In this document: in pieces, positions 1 through 6,623 of the stretch | How the letters are laid out: the number at the start of each line of letters is the position of its first letter | Numbering within the stretch: position 1 is the first letter of the stretch | DNA from: Armatimonadota bacterium | GTDB taxonomy: Bacteria > Armatimonadota > Fimbriimonadia > Fimbriimonadales > Fimbriimonadaceae | Assembly: GCA_023392285.1 (NCBI GenBank) | Contig: JAEVZK010000088.1 | Location: 1 to 11,667 of the forward strand | Length of the DNA: 11,667 bases | Reading direction: 5' to 3' | The notes under the pieces: model-generated | Database searches by the model: none | Seen by the model: the letters and a program-made list of their open reading frames with translations, nothing else | Told to the model about the DNA's origin: nothing | Program-made: the position numbers and the translations under genes

Positions 1-1097
1 GGCCGCATCGTGAGTCGTTCCCGCTCGATGACGCTGGCGAGGTGATTCACCAGCGTGGTTTTGCTGGACAAGGTGAACTTGTATTCACGAATCGAGTGTC
101 GCGGCACCGCGTCGCGAAGGTCCCCGAAAAGAACGTCGCCATAGCCGTTGCCATCGACGAGCACCGTTGCGGGAGGGTAGACGCGAAGAATCTCGACAAT
201 GTTCGAGATTTGCACCTTCCAATCCGCTTGAGGCAGGCGCGAGCATTGCAGCAGGACGCAGCGATCGGAAGTCCCCTTCACGATCGCAAGCGTCGTGAAA
301 TCCTGATACCGTCCCCAATCGATGCCAACGAAATAAGCTCCGCCGACCTCGGGAAGCTCGGTAGCAAGACATCTCTCGATGTGGTCGTACTTGAACACCT
401 GACCCGCGCTCTCGATGAACTCGGCTTCATATTCCACTGCGAAGGTTCGCTCCGAGGCGAGTTCACGCTGCACGTCCAAGAACCGACTCGAGACGAGTGG
501 GTTCTCTCGCGATGGTGCGGACCGGCTCCAAAATCCGTATTCACCTCGGCTTCCCAGCTGGAAATATCGCCAGAAGTGATTGCGGCCATTGGGGGTGCTG
601 ATGAGGCTCATATAGCCGTCGGTCGTGGCCAGCATGGGCATCACGACTTCGGAGATCAGTTCATCTGGCACAAAGGCCGCTTCATCGATCACGACGTGAG
701 TCGCCTCGTTCCCGCGGAGCGCACGAGACAGATGACCTGAACGAGCCGAGACAAAGTGGCCGCCAAAACTGAACTGCGGATAAGGCGATAAGCGCAGGCG
801 GCGCACCGATTGCTCGACCGAGTCCCCCACCGTCATGCCGAACTCGAGCACCTTTTCGAGGAAGCCGAGCACCCGGTCGAAGAGGATTCTCGCTTGGTCG
901 AGTGTGGGCGCTACGAGCAGATACCGGATGGGCTGAGTTTGGGATAACGCTTTCAACACCTCCACCGCGCAGGCTTCCGTCTTGCCCCAACGCCTCCCGC
1001 AGGCCAGGATCTTCGTCTTCGCTCGACTCAAGAGAAACTCCGCTTGGCCAGCATGGGGCTGCCAAATTGGCTTGAGCCAGTCGAGAAATTGCTTCAC
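1..1097 (-). CDS. terL: Phage terminase large subunit, partial (C-terminus beyond the window)
   Basis: This is the packaging motor that pumps phage DNA into capsids and cuts it with an RNase H-fold nuclease. I translated the minus strand from GTG at 1097; 365 codons are open to the window edge with no stop. The ATPase domain (about 1-230) has Walker A CGRRWGKTE (33-41, Lys39), Walker B VVIDEAAF (135-142, Asp138/Glu139) and a coupling motif STPNG (167-171). The nuclease domain begins at GIDWG (Asp260) and has a second acidic motif VDGNGYGD (Asp315). Large terminases usually run 400-550 residues, so the final nuclease motif lies outside. The start is uncertain: GTG 1097, TTG 1109 and TTG 1130 are in frame after a TAG at 1133-1131, with a GAGGG about 13 bases before the GTG. 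A serine hydrolase diverges 63 bp upstream and no small-terminase gene is present. The ATPase/nuclease assignment is strong; prophage versus domesticated element cannot be decided. Confidence 0.9.
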   Translation of the reverse strand, partial: MKQFLDWLKPIWQPHAGQAEFLLSRAKTKILACGRRWGKTEACAVEVLKALSQTQPIRYLLVAPTLDQARILFDRVLGFLEKVLEFGMTVGDSVEQSVRRLRLSPYPQFSFGGHFVSARSGHLSRALRGNEATHVVIDEAAFVPDELISEVVMPMLATTDGYMSLISTPNGRNHFWRYFQLGSRGEYGFWSRSAPSRENPLVSSRFLDVQRELASERTFAVEYEAEFIESAGQVFKYDHIERCLATELPEVGGAYFVGIDWGRYQDFTTLAIVKGTSDRCVLLQCSRLPQADWKVQISNIVEILRVYPPATVLVDGNGYGDVLFGDLRDAVPRHSIREYKFTLSSKTTLVNHLASVIERERLTMR

Positions 1098-1148
1098 ATG
1101 AATAAGCAACCCTCGTAAGCGTTTCGTCAACTATTCAGGTTCGGAAGG

Positions 1149-1154
1149 CATAAT
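1149..1154 (+). promoter_or_regulatory. Candidate -10 box (CATAAT) just upstream of the serine hydrolase
   Basis: CATAAT matches five of six bases of the sigma-70 -10 consensus and ends 6 bp before the ATG at 1161. Transcription would therefore begin at or next to the start codon. No good -35 element is seen about 17 bp upstream. A GGAAGG at 1143-1148 could instead act as a distant ribosome binding site. Confidence 0.35.
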
Positions 1155-1160
1155 CGACTT

Positions 1161-2552
1161 ATGAAAATGTGGCTCGCCATCTTGCTGCCGATGATCGTTG
1201 CGATCAGCGCCGCTCAATCTTTGGAGGAGAAAATCGACGCAAAGATTCGGGAGCTGATCACCAGTCGGCGGGTGCCAGGCGCAGCGTTCGCGTGGGTGAA
1301 GGACGGCAAAATCGTTTTCGAGAAGGGGTTTGGATTCGCAGACCTGAAGAGCAAGAAGAAGGTGACGCCGAACACGGTTTTCAAGCTCGCTTCGCTCACT
1401 AAACAATTTACGGCGGCCATCATCCTACAGCTGATGGACGAGGGAAAGCTGAAGCTGGACGACCCCATCAGCCTCTACGTGCCGAAAACACCTGAGACGT
1501 GGAACAGAATTACGATCCGCCAACTGCTGAATCACACTTCGGGAATCAAGAATTACACCGAGATGGATCGGTTTGGAAAACTGACGAATACACCGACGGA
1601 TGAAGCTGGCTTTCTTCAGCTAGTCGGCGGCGAGCCGCTCGACTTCGAGCCAGGCACTCGATTCCACTACAGCAATTCCGGGTACTTCCTGCTCGGCCTG
1701 ATTGCGGAGCACGTTACCGGCAAACCGATGGCGACCTTGACGAGTGATCGCATTTTCAAGCCGCTTGGCATGGATCATACACGGCTCATGCAGTCTTCTG
1801 AGGTTGTTCCAGGCCTCGCGACCGGTTACGATGCGCTGGATAGTGGGCCCCGCGAAACCAGCCCGATCGATATGAGCTGGCCGTTCACGGCTGGCGGAAT
1901 GGCCAGCACCGTCGACGATGTCGCTAAATGGGACGCGGCTCTCTACTCGGACAAGGTGCTCCCACAGGCGATTTGGAAGCAGGCCTGGGCGCCCGGCAAA
2001 CTCTCCGACGGAACCTCGATTCAATATGGCTTCGGCTGGGTGATCGGCAAAATCAACCAGGCCGAGATCGTCGAGCACGCTGGGGACATCAACGGATTCA
2101 ACGCGGACATCCTGCGAATTCCTTCGAAGAAGCTCACGCTGATCACGCTCTGCAATGCGAACCCAGGAATTGCGGAGAGGGCGAATTTTGACATCGCGGG
2201 CATCATCGATCCTGCTCTCAAGGTGGAAGTCCCCGGTCCGATCAAAGACGTACATCCCGAGATGACCGCAGCCGACCGGGAACTGATGATGAACCTCCTT
2301 GAGCAGACCCTAAAACCGGAGCGTTTCGGGGACAAACTCAAATCCCTCCTGTTTCCTGACGGCTACAAAGACCTGGCGATGCGGCTTCGCCAACTCGGGG
2401 ACGTGGAGGACTTTCGCTTGATCGCCGAGTCGGCTGGTGAAGGGGTAAAGCGGCGAGTCTATCTGGTGCAGTTCAGGCAAGCCAACCTAAAGTTCACTCT
2501 CGTGAAAGATCGGAGCGGGCAGATCATTGGCCTGACGTTCTCGCCGGTTTAG
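1161..2552 (+). CDS. Secreted serine hydrolase, class C beta-lactamase/penicillin-binding-protein fold
   Basis: 463 residues. An N-terminal signal peptide (about 1-19, hydrophobic core, AAQ end) sends it out of the cytoplasm. The beta-lactamase-fold domain follows (about 22-350). It has the nucleophile motif S-L-T-K (Ser78, Lys81), the second motif Y-S-N (Tyr170, Asn172) and H-A-G (306-308) in place of the KTG box. HxG is usual for the esterase/D-aminopeptidase branch of the family, so the substrate may be a peptide, D-amino-acid compound or ester rather than an antibiotic. A C-terminal extension of about 100 residues (365-463) looks like the small accessory domain of many such environmental proteins. 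An ATG at 1167 is an alternative start two codons in. The gene diverges from terL and its stop overlaps the convergent DprA-like gene by 4 bp. Family call firm, substrate unknown. Confidence 0.9.
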   Translation: MKMWLAILLPMIVAISAAQSLEEKIDAKIRELITSRRVPGAAFAWVKDGKIVFEKGFGFADLKSKKKVTPNTVFKLASLTKQFTAAIILQLMDEGKLKLDDPISLYVPKTPETWNRITIRQLLNHTSGIKNYTEMDRFGKLTNTPTDEAGFLQLVGGEPLDFEPGTRFHYSNSGYFLLGLIAEHVTGKPMATLTSDRIFKPLGMDHTRLMQSSEVVPGLATGYDALDSGPRETSPIDMSWPFTAGGMASTVDDVAKWDAALYSDKVLPQAIWKQAWAPGKLSDGTSIQYGFGWVIGKINQAEIVEHAGDINGFNADILRIPSKKLTLITLCNANPGIAERANFDIAGIIDPALKVEVPGPIKDVHPEMTAADRELMMNLLEQTLKPERFGDKLKSLLFPDGYKDLAMRLRQLGDVEDFRLIAESAGEGVKRRVYLVQFRQANLKFTLVKDRSGQIIGLTFSPV

Positions 2553-3418
2553 TTTTCGATAACCTTAGCGCCTGCCTCGATCCACCGCCGGTAGCCGACG
2601 ACTGCATCGCTGATCCGCACGACCCGGCCCGCTTTTAGGGCCATGCGCATGATCCTTTCCATGCCGCCGCCTTCGCTGACATTTACGAAATCCAGGCGTC
2701 GCGCAAGGCTGGCGACCAACTTGTCCCGCACTTTATTGTTCACTCCGATGAAATCGGATTCCGGGCGGAATGGCGACACGACGAGATCGGTGGCGGGGTC
2801 GAACTGATAGCGCCACAGCCTGGCCGCCCGAAAAGCCTCATCTTTGAGATCGTCTCCCAAGACGCGAAACATGCCCCGATCCAGCACCAGGATGCGCGGC
2901 GCTCCCCAACGAAGGGGCACGACCGCCGCTCGTTGGAACTCCGGACGATCGTGGCCCGCCACCAAGACTTCGGAGTTCAGCACTCCCGCTTCGGCCAGCA
3001 TTTCGATTTGGTCCAACTCTGCCGGACGTGCGTTGCGGGACGAGAGAACAGCGAAGGTCTTTCCCGCGAGCAGCTTGAGATTCCCATAGAGGAACAGCAC
3101 GCCGGGAGGATCGGGATCGAATTCTTCTACCGTGGATGGGTAGGCCGCATCGGCAGCGGTGACAAGGTTGACACCCAACCCATTTAGCCGCTTTTCCAGA
3201 TCTTGCGTCTGTCGCAGTCGAGATTGCGTGTCGTAGCAGAGGGACGTCGCCGCTTTGGGGCTCAGCTTGTATTCCTCGCGCAAAGCTTCGGGCGAGAGGG
3301 CGAGAAACTGGTCGGGACTGCGGTTCAGCAAATTGTTACGGGTGATCACGCGAATGACGCTCTTCCCGCCGATGCCCGGCGTCATGGCGAGAAAGAGGGC
3401 AAACGATCGCGGGTTCAC
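2549..3418 (-). CDS. Divergent DprA/Smf-like Rossmann-fold protein
   Basis: 289 residues, GTG start at 3418. DprA loads RecA onto incoming single-stranded DNA in natural transformation. An N-terminal helical segment with a helix-hairpin-like TPGIGGKS (13-20) is followed by the DprA signature region AAYPS...DPDPPGVLFLYGNL (about 91-114). The Rossmann core starts at FAVLSSRNA (122-130), where DprA normally reads VGSRxxS. Later blocks also align: SPFRPES (215-221), VNNKVRDKL (226-234) and an ALKAGRVVRI end to the core (260-269). The usual SGxAxGID stretch is not recognisable (AGHDRPEFQ at 154-162 lies near where it would fall), and there is no obvious C-terminal winged helix. It is therefore either a degenerate DprA or a DprA-like nucleotide-binding protein with another role. 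The start overlaps the stop of the upstream phosphorylase gene (GTGA), so the two are probably translationally coupled. Confidence 0.75.
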   Translation of the reverse strand: MNPRSFALFLAMTPGIGGKSVIRVITRNNLLNRSPDQFLALSPEALREEYKLSPKAATSLCYDTQSRLRQTQDLEKRLNGLGVNLVTAADAAYPSTVEEFDPDPPGVLFLYGNLKLLAGKTFAVLSSRNARPAELDQIEMLAEAGVLNSEVLVAGHDRPEFQRAAVVPLRWGAPRILVLDRGMFRVLGDDLKDEAFRAARLWRYQFDPATDLVVSPFRPESDFIGVNNKVRDKLVASLARRLDFVNVSEGGGMERIMRMALKAGRVVRISDAVVGYRRWIEAGAKVIEN

Positions 3419-4134
3419 AACAGGCTGACCGCTCGGCTCAGGATTTTCATGGCGCGTTCGCCGCTGCGGGCCATTTCTACGACCACCTCCTCATGAAACA
3501 GTGGCTGGTCAAGAAGACCCGCCGCCAAGTTCGTCACGATAGCGAGGCAACCATAGGGAACGCCCGCTTCGCGCATAAGGATCGCCTCGGTCGCTGCCGT
3601 CATTCCCACCAGATCGCCGCCCCATGATTGGTAGAGGCTGATCTCGAAAGGAGTTTCATAACGGGGTCCGTTGCAGCAGATGTACACGCCTCCGTCTTCG
3701 ACCCGTTCTCCAGCTTCGTCCGCTGCTCGTAATAAGAAGGTGCGCGCAGGGAACGGAACGGAGAAGTCGGTGTGAACAACCGTCTCGTCGAAGAGGGTCT
3801 GGAACCGGCCCGTGAGGTCGAGAAAGTCTGAGCATGCCACGAGGGTTCCGGGCGTCCACTCCCGCCGGAGCGACCCAACGGCTGCGGTGGAAAAGCAGGC
3901 TTGCGCGCCAAGCTGCTTTAGGCCGAGCGCCATTGCGCGATAGTTCACAAGATGCGGGGGAACCTTATGGCCTTCGGAATGCCGTCCGACCGCAAGAACA
4001 TGTTTCCCTCCGATTTCGACGACCTTTCCCGACAATGTTCCCGCTGAAGTGTCGACAGAAAGAGCCTCGCCGGGAAGCGCAAGCAAGCGCTCGCCGATGC
4101 CGGTTCCGCCGATGATCCCCGCATCGACTCTCAT
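3415..4134 (-). CDS. Purine nucleoside phosphorylase family (methylthioadenosine/methylthioinosine phosphorylase-like)
   Basis: 239 residues. The family cleaves methylthioadenosine, methylthioinosine or purine nucleosides with phosphate, giving a ribose-1-phosphate and the base, in purine and methionine salvage in the cytoplasm. Visible motifs are the N-terminal phosphate loop IIGGTG (7-12), the phosphate/ribose region GRHSEGHKVPPHLVNYRA (50-67), the base-site NGPRYET (155-161), and GGDLVGMTAATEA (172-184) with the ribose-contacting Met178. The purine-recognition position is TNLAAG with Asn202. True methylthioadenosine phosphorylases have a T-D-x-D here to hold a 6-amino group, while 6-oxopurine enzymes use Asn. 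That favours a methylthioinosine or inosine/guanosine substrate, an inference from one position. The ATG at 4134 overlaps the accB stop (ATGA) and the 3' end overlaps the DprA-like gene, so it sits mid-operon. Confidence 0.85.
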   Translation of the reverse strand: MRVDAGIIGGTGIGERLLALPGEALSVDTSAGTLSGKVVEIGGKHVLAVGRHSEGHKVPPHLVNYRAMALGLKQLGAQACFSTAAVGSLRREWTPGTLVACSDFLDLTGRFQTLFDETVVHTDFSVPFPARTFLLRAADEAGERVEDGGVYICCNGPRYETPFEISLYQSWGGDLVGMTAATEAILMREAGVPYGCLAIVTNLAAGLLDQPLFHEEVVVEMARSGERAMKILSRAVSLL

Positions 4135-4595
4135 TGGCCGATGTACAGGAGCGGATCGCCAGGCTGAACGACGGCTCCGCTTTCGACGACAATGCTCAGC
4201 ACCCTACCGCTCGTCGAGGCCGTAATCTCGTTGAACACCTTCATCGCTTCGATGAGGCCAACCACCTGTCCCGCCGCGACGGTGTCTCCTTCCTTAACGA
4301 AAGGAGCAGAGTTCGGACTGGGGGCAGTGTAGAAAATTCCCGTCATCGGGCTGGAGACTGGGGTGCCAGCGGGGGCCGAGCTGACCGGTGGCATTTCAGG
4401 CTCCACCGGTTCCGGCTCCTCCACAATCGCTGTGGAGACGCCAGCAGGAGCAATCATCTGAACTGGCGGCGAAGCAGGGCGGCGGCGAAAGACGATTCGC
4501 TGACCATCCGATTCAAGTTCTGCCTCGGAAAGACGGAACTGATCCATAATCTCCGCCAATTCCGTGATTCGCGCCTTAAAATCTTCCACAGACAT
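4131..4595 (-). CDS. accB: Biotin carboxyl carrier protein of acetyl-CoA carboxylase
   Basis: 154 residues, a normal AccB length. Biotin on Lys119 in the E-A-M-K-V motif (117-120) carries CO2 between biotin carboxylase and carboxyltransferase in the first step of fatty-acid synthesis. Residues 1-40 are the helical N-terminal region typical of AccB. Residues about 41-78 form a Pro/Glu/Ala-rich linker. Residues 79-154 are the biotinyl domain (SSPMTGIFYT, the thumb-like SPNSAPFVKEGD, then VVGLIEAMKVFNEI). The start ATG at 4595 lies 9 bp after the stop of the TPR gene and lacks a clear Shine-Dalgarno sequence, so it is likely translated by coupling. AccB is normally followed by accC; here a nucleoside phosphorylase follows, with a 4-bp overlap. 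The call is firm. Confidence 0.95.
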   Translation of the reverse strand: MSVEDFKARITELAEIMDQFRLSEAELESDGQRIVFRRRPASPPVQMIAPAGVSTAIVEEPEPVEPEMPPVSSAPAGTPVSSPMTGIFYTAPSPNSAPFVKEGDTVAAGQVVGLIEAMKVFNEITASTSGRVLSIVVESGAVVQPGDPLLYIGQ

Positions 4596-4604
4596 GATTA
4601 TGGG

Positions 4605-5735
4605 CTAGTCGCAGCCCTGGTAATTCAGGAGATAGATCAGGAATCCGCTAATGCTCGCCGCTACCACATCGATGACGGCAAGGATCGCCCCATGTTTCAT
4701 ATAGATGTGCATCATGAACGCCAGGATGTCTCCCAAGATGCCGATGATGCAGAGCCATTTCGCGAACGTCATCGCGAAATCGTTTTGGAACAGTAAGCCG
4801 ATTCCGATCAGAACTTGGGCGAGAGAGATCGTGGTGATAAAGGCGGATATTCCAGAAAAGGCCATATCGAAGCCAGCCGTGAAGCCAATTGCCAAGATTG
4901 GAGCCGCGCCCATCAGGATCCAAATGACCGACATGATATAGTACATCACGTCTTGCCATGCGACCACCGGGAGGGCGTCTGCACGACCGGCAAAGGTTCC
5001 CGGCATCGCCTTGATTTGACTGGTGCAGTGAGGACAGATGACCGTCCATTCCATCACCATGCGCTTACATGCAGGACAGGGAACCTGTTGGCTTTGCTGC
5101 ACGGCTGCTCTCGCGTTCGCATGCTGAGCCTGTGAGACTGCTGCCTTGCTGGCAGTGACTCCCAACTTCGCCGCGAACGCCTGAATGTGCGGATCGTCGG
5201 GCATGTGGCCGAGTGCTTCGGCAATCACCTTCTCCGCGCGGGGTTGGAATCCCTGGGCTTCGAAATGGTTCGCGAGCATACAGACAGCCTGCGGAGACTT
5301 CTTGTCGATCTTGATCGCTCGATCGAGATCGTGTTCGGCCCGGTCGTAATCCTTGTCGTCCAGGTACTTCTGGGCTCGATGGATCAACCCTCCCACGAGC
5401 GACTGCTTCGCACCCGCGTGATCGGGCTTGACCCGCAGCGTCTCATCCCAGCAAGCGATGGCCGGGTCCACCTTCCCCATCGCTGCCCAAACCAGCCCCA
5501 AGCCGAAACGAGCCTCGGCATTTTCCGGCTCCAAGAGCACCGCCTTTTCCAGGTGTGATGCCGCCTCGGAATACTTTTGCTGCATATACTGGGCGAAACC
5601 CAGGTAAGACAATCCCTCCGCCCAGGTCGGCTGTCGCTTCACCGCTTCGGCTAAAGCGACTTCTGCGCCAGGGTAGTCCTGCTTCAGGTAGAGATCGATT
5701 CCCGATCGAATATCAAAGCTTGTTGCTGCGTCCAT
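4605..5735 (-). CDS. TPR, zinc-ribbon and four-helix membrane protein of unknown function
   Basis: 376 residues in three parts. Residues 1-195 hold about five TPR-like repeats (for example 7-40, 41-74, 75-108 and 115-148), a protein-interaction scaffold. After an Ala/Gln-rich linker (196-217), a zinc ribbon has Cys220, Cys223, Cys234 and Cys237 (CPAC-x10-CPHC). The C-terminal part has four hydrophobic segments (about 262-288, 293-316, 323-345, 350-370), so the TPR and ribbon probably lie on the cytoplasmic side of the inner membrane. The partner is unknown. It is the first gene of a run with accB, the phosphorylase and the DprA-like gene. The upstream bases lack a good Shine-Dalgarno sequence, but a -10-like TATTAT lies 11 bp before the ATG, so the message may be nearly leaderless. 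I recognise the domain types but not a named family. Confidence 0.85.
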   Translation of the reverse strand: MDAATSFDIRSGIDLYLKQDYPGAEVALAEAVKRQPTWAEGLSYLGFAQYMQQKYSEAASHLEKAVLLEPENAEARFGLGLVWAAMGKVDPAIACWDETLRVKPDHAGAKQSLVGGLIHRAQKYLDDKDYDRAEHDLDRAIKIDKKSPQAVCMLANHFEAQGFQPRAEKVIAEALGHMPDDPHIQAFAAKLGVTASKAAVSQAQHANARAAVQQSQQVPCPACKRMVMEWTVICPHCTSQIKAMPGTFAGRADALPVVAWQDVMYYIMSVIWILMGAAPILAIGFTAGFDMAFSGISAFITTISLAQVLIGIGLLFQNDFAMTFAKWLCIIGILGDILAFMMHIYMKHGAILAVIDVVAASISGFLIYLLNYQGCD

Positions 5736-5746
5736 TGACTCGACTC

Positions 5747-5776
5747 ATAATAAGCGAACTTTGAGCCAAAGTCCAA
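5747..5776 (-). promoter_or_regulatory. Candidate sigma-70-type promoter of the TPR-accB operon
   Basis: On the minus strand TTGGAC (5776-5771), an 18-bp spacer and TATTAT (5752-5747) precede the ATG at 5735. TATTAT matches five of six consensus bases; the -35 matches only in TTG. The expected transcription start near 5740 would leave a leader of about five bases, which fits the absence of a ribosome binding site. Confidence 0.45.
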
Positions 5777-5809
5777 ACTATTTCATTTTTTTGTCGCAGG
5801 GAATTACGT

Positions 5810-5831
5810 AAGTGTGAACACCTTCACATTT
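5810..5831. promoter_or_regulatory. CRP/FNR-family-like operator palindrome
   Basis: TGTGA (5813-5817), six bases, TCACA (5824-5828) are exact half-sites of the classical CRP consensus, flanked by AAG on the left and TTT on the right, so 16 of the 22 positions of the E. coli consensus agree. It lies in the divergent region between the TPR operon and the GYF gene. Its centre is about 80 bp upstream of the expected TPR-operon start, near the spacing of upstream-acting (class I) CRP sites. The regulator is not in this window. Confidence 0.5.
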
Positions 5832-5997
5832 CCACCCCCGATGTTCAGTGGATGCGATATATTTTCAGGTCTTTATCTGCCCTTGCCGGTCAGCGTGTCA
5901 AATGACTAATCGTCTTGCGGTGGCTCCTTGATCCGAACAAAGACGGCGTTTATCCTGAGGCACTACCAAGCGGATCAGCGAGGAACGAAAAAACTAG
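5832..5997. other. Remainder of the divergent intergenic region
   Basis: No convincing gene here. An in-frame TTG at 5928 would extend the GYF protein by 36 residues (about 5928-6035), but that stretch does not resemble part of a GYF domain. A TATATT at 5858-5863 resembles a plus-strand -10 box but has no -35 partner. I see nothing else in this stretch. Confidence 0.4.
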
Positions 5998-6026
5998 TTG
6001 TGCAAGGGCCTCAGATTTGCTACATT
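5998..6026 (+). promoter_or_regulatory. Candidate promoter of the GYF-domain gene
   Basis: TTGTGC (5998-6003), a 17-bp spacer and TACATT (6021-6026) lie immediately before the ATG at 6036. Each box matches only part of the consensus. Transcription would begin within a few bases of the start codon, and no Shine-Dalgarno sequence precedes that ATG, so a leaderless message is plausible. Confidence 0.35.
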
Positions 6027-6035
6027 ATTCTGCTC

Positions 6036-6587
6036 ATGCGTTATTTTGTGATTGGCTCCGACGGAAATCGATACGGACCAGCCGATGTTGCCACTCTCAA
6101 TGGTTGGATTCGCGAAGGTCGGCTGACGCCTCAATCGTTGCTCGAAGAAGAAGGCTCTGGGATGCGTTTAGCGGCTTCGGGTATTCCCTCGCTCTCATTC
6201 GGCAGTTCGGCACCAGTCGTGGCCGGATCGATGATTCCCCCTGCGCCTCAAGTACCAATCACCCCATATTCCGCCGGAACAACCAATTGGTCACAGCCTC
6301 CCGCGCCCATCGCTCCTGGGCAGGCTGCCTACGTTCCCAGCATTAATACGGGCAACGCTCGAAAGGAGGCGTGGAGCTCGATCGGGTTCGCCATCGGAGC
6401 TCCTCTGTTAGGTCTGATCACCATCTACGGGATCTTCATAGCGATCGGCGGAATCCGGGCTGGGTGGAGTGCCTACAAGAAAGGGGATTCTCTTGGCTTG
6501 GTGGGGCTGATTTTGAGCATTCTCGCCGTTCCGGCAGCATTTGCAACCCGGTTTCTGCTTCGATATTACTTCTGGCGCTCCTATTGA
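6036..6587 (+). CDS. GYF_2-domain membrane protein
   Basis: 183 residues from ATG 6036. The N-terminal domain (1-50) reads like a bacterial GYF_2 domain: MRYFVIGSDG, then RYGPADVATLNGWIREGRLT with the G-P and W-I-x-x-G-R-L hallmarks. GYF domains bind proline-rich peptides in other systems. A Pro/Ala-rich linker (about 58-100) and two hydrophobic segments (about 111-142 and 152-175) follow, so the domain probably faces the cytoplasm from the inner membrane. I prefer this start because GYF_2 domains commonly begin at the very N-terminus; a TTG at 5928 would add 36 unrelated residues. The gene diverges from the TPR/zinc-ribbon membrane gene and lies 36 bp before the peptidase gene, possibly cotranscribed with it. 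Domain call good, role unknown. Confidence 0.8.
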   Translation: MRYFVIGSDGNRYGPADVATLNGWIREGRLTPQSLLEEEGSGMRLAASGIPSLSFGSSAPVVAGSMIPPAPQVPITPYSAGTTNWSQPPAPIAPGQAAYVPSINTGNARKEAWSSIGFAIGAPLLGLITIYGIFIAIGGIRAGWSAYKKGDSLGLVGLILSILAVPAAFATRFLLRYYFWRSY

Positions 6588-6614
6588 TCGCTCGTTCCTC
6601 GTAAGATAGGAGCT

Positions 6615-6620
6615 GGAGGT
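6615..6620 (+). promoter_or_regulatory. Ribosome binding site of the M28 peptidase
   Basis: GGAGGT lies 3 bp before the ATG at 6624. This is a strong Shine-Dalgarno match with rather short spacing. It contrasts with the genes around 5735 and 6036, which lack one. Confidence 0.6.
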
Positions 6621-6623
6621 TTT

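Noticed and set aside
42..740. Plus-strand 232-codon open frame
   Set aside because: Shadow of the terminase gene on the opposite strand; no recognisable domain.
682..1065. Minus-strand open frame of 127 codons
   Set aside because: Out of frame with the terminase, which has intact ATPase motifs on the same strand in another frame.
1098..1160. Phage attachment site at the terminase boundary
   Set aside because: No tRNA gene, direct repeat or integrase is visible; one edge alone cannot show an att site.
1161..2552. Clinically relevant beta-lactamase resistance gene
   Set aside because: The fold is shared, but HAG replaces KTG and the C-terminal extension suits an environmental esterase/peptidase-type hydrolase.
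5928..6035. N-terminal extension of the GYF protein from TTG 5928
   Set aside because: The 36 residues do not look like part of the domain, and the GYF_2 fold begins right at ATG 6036.
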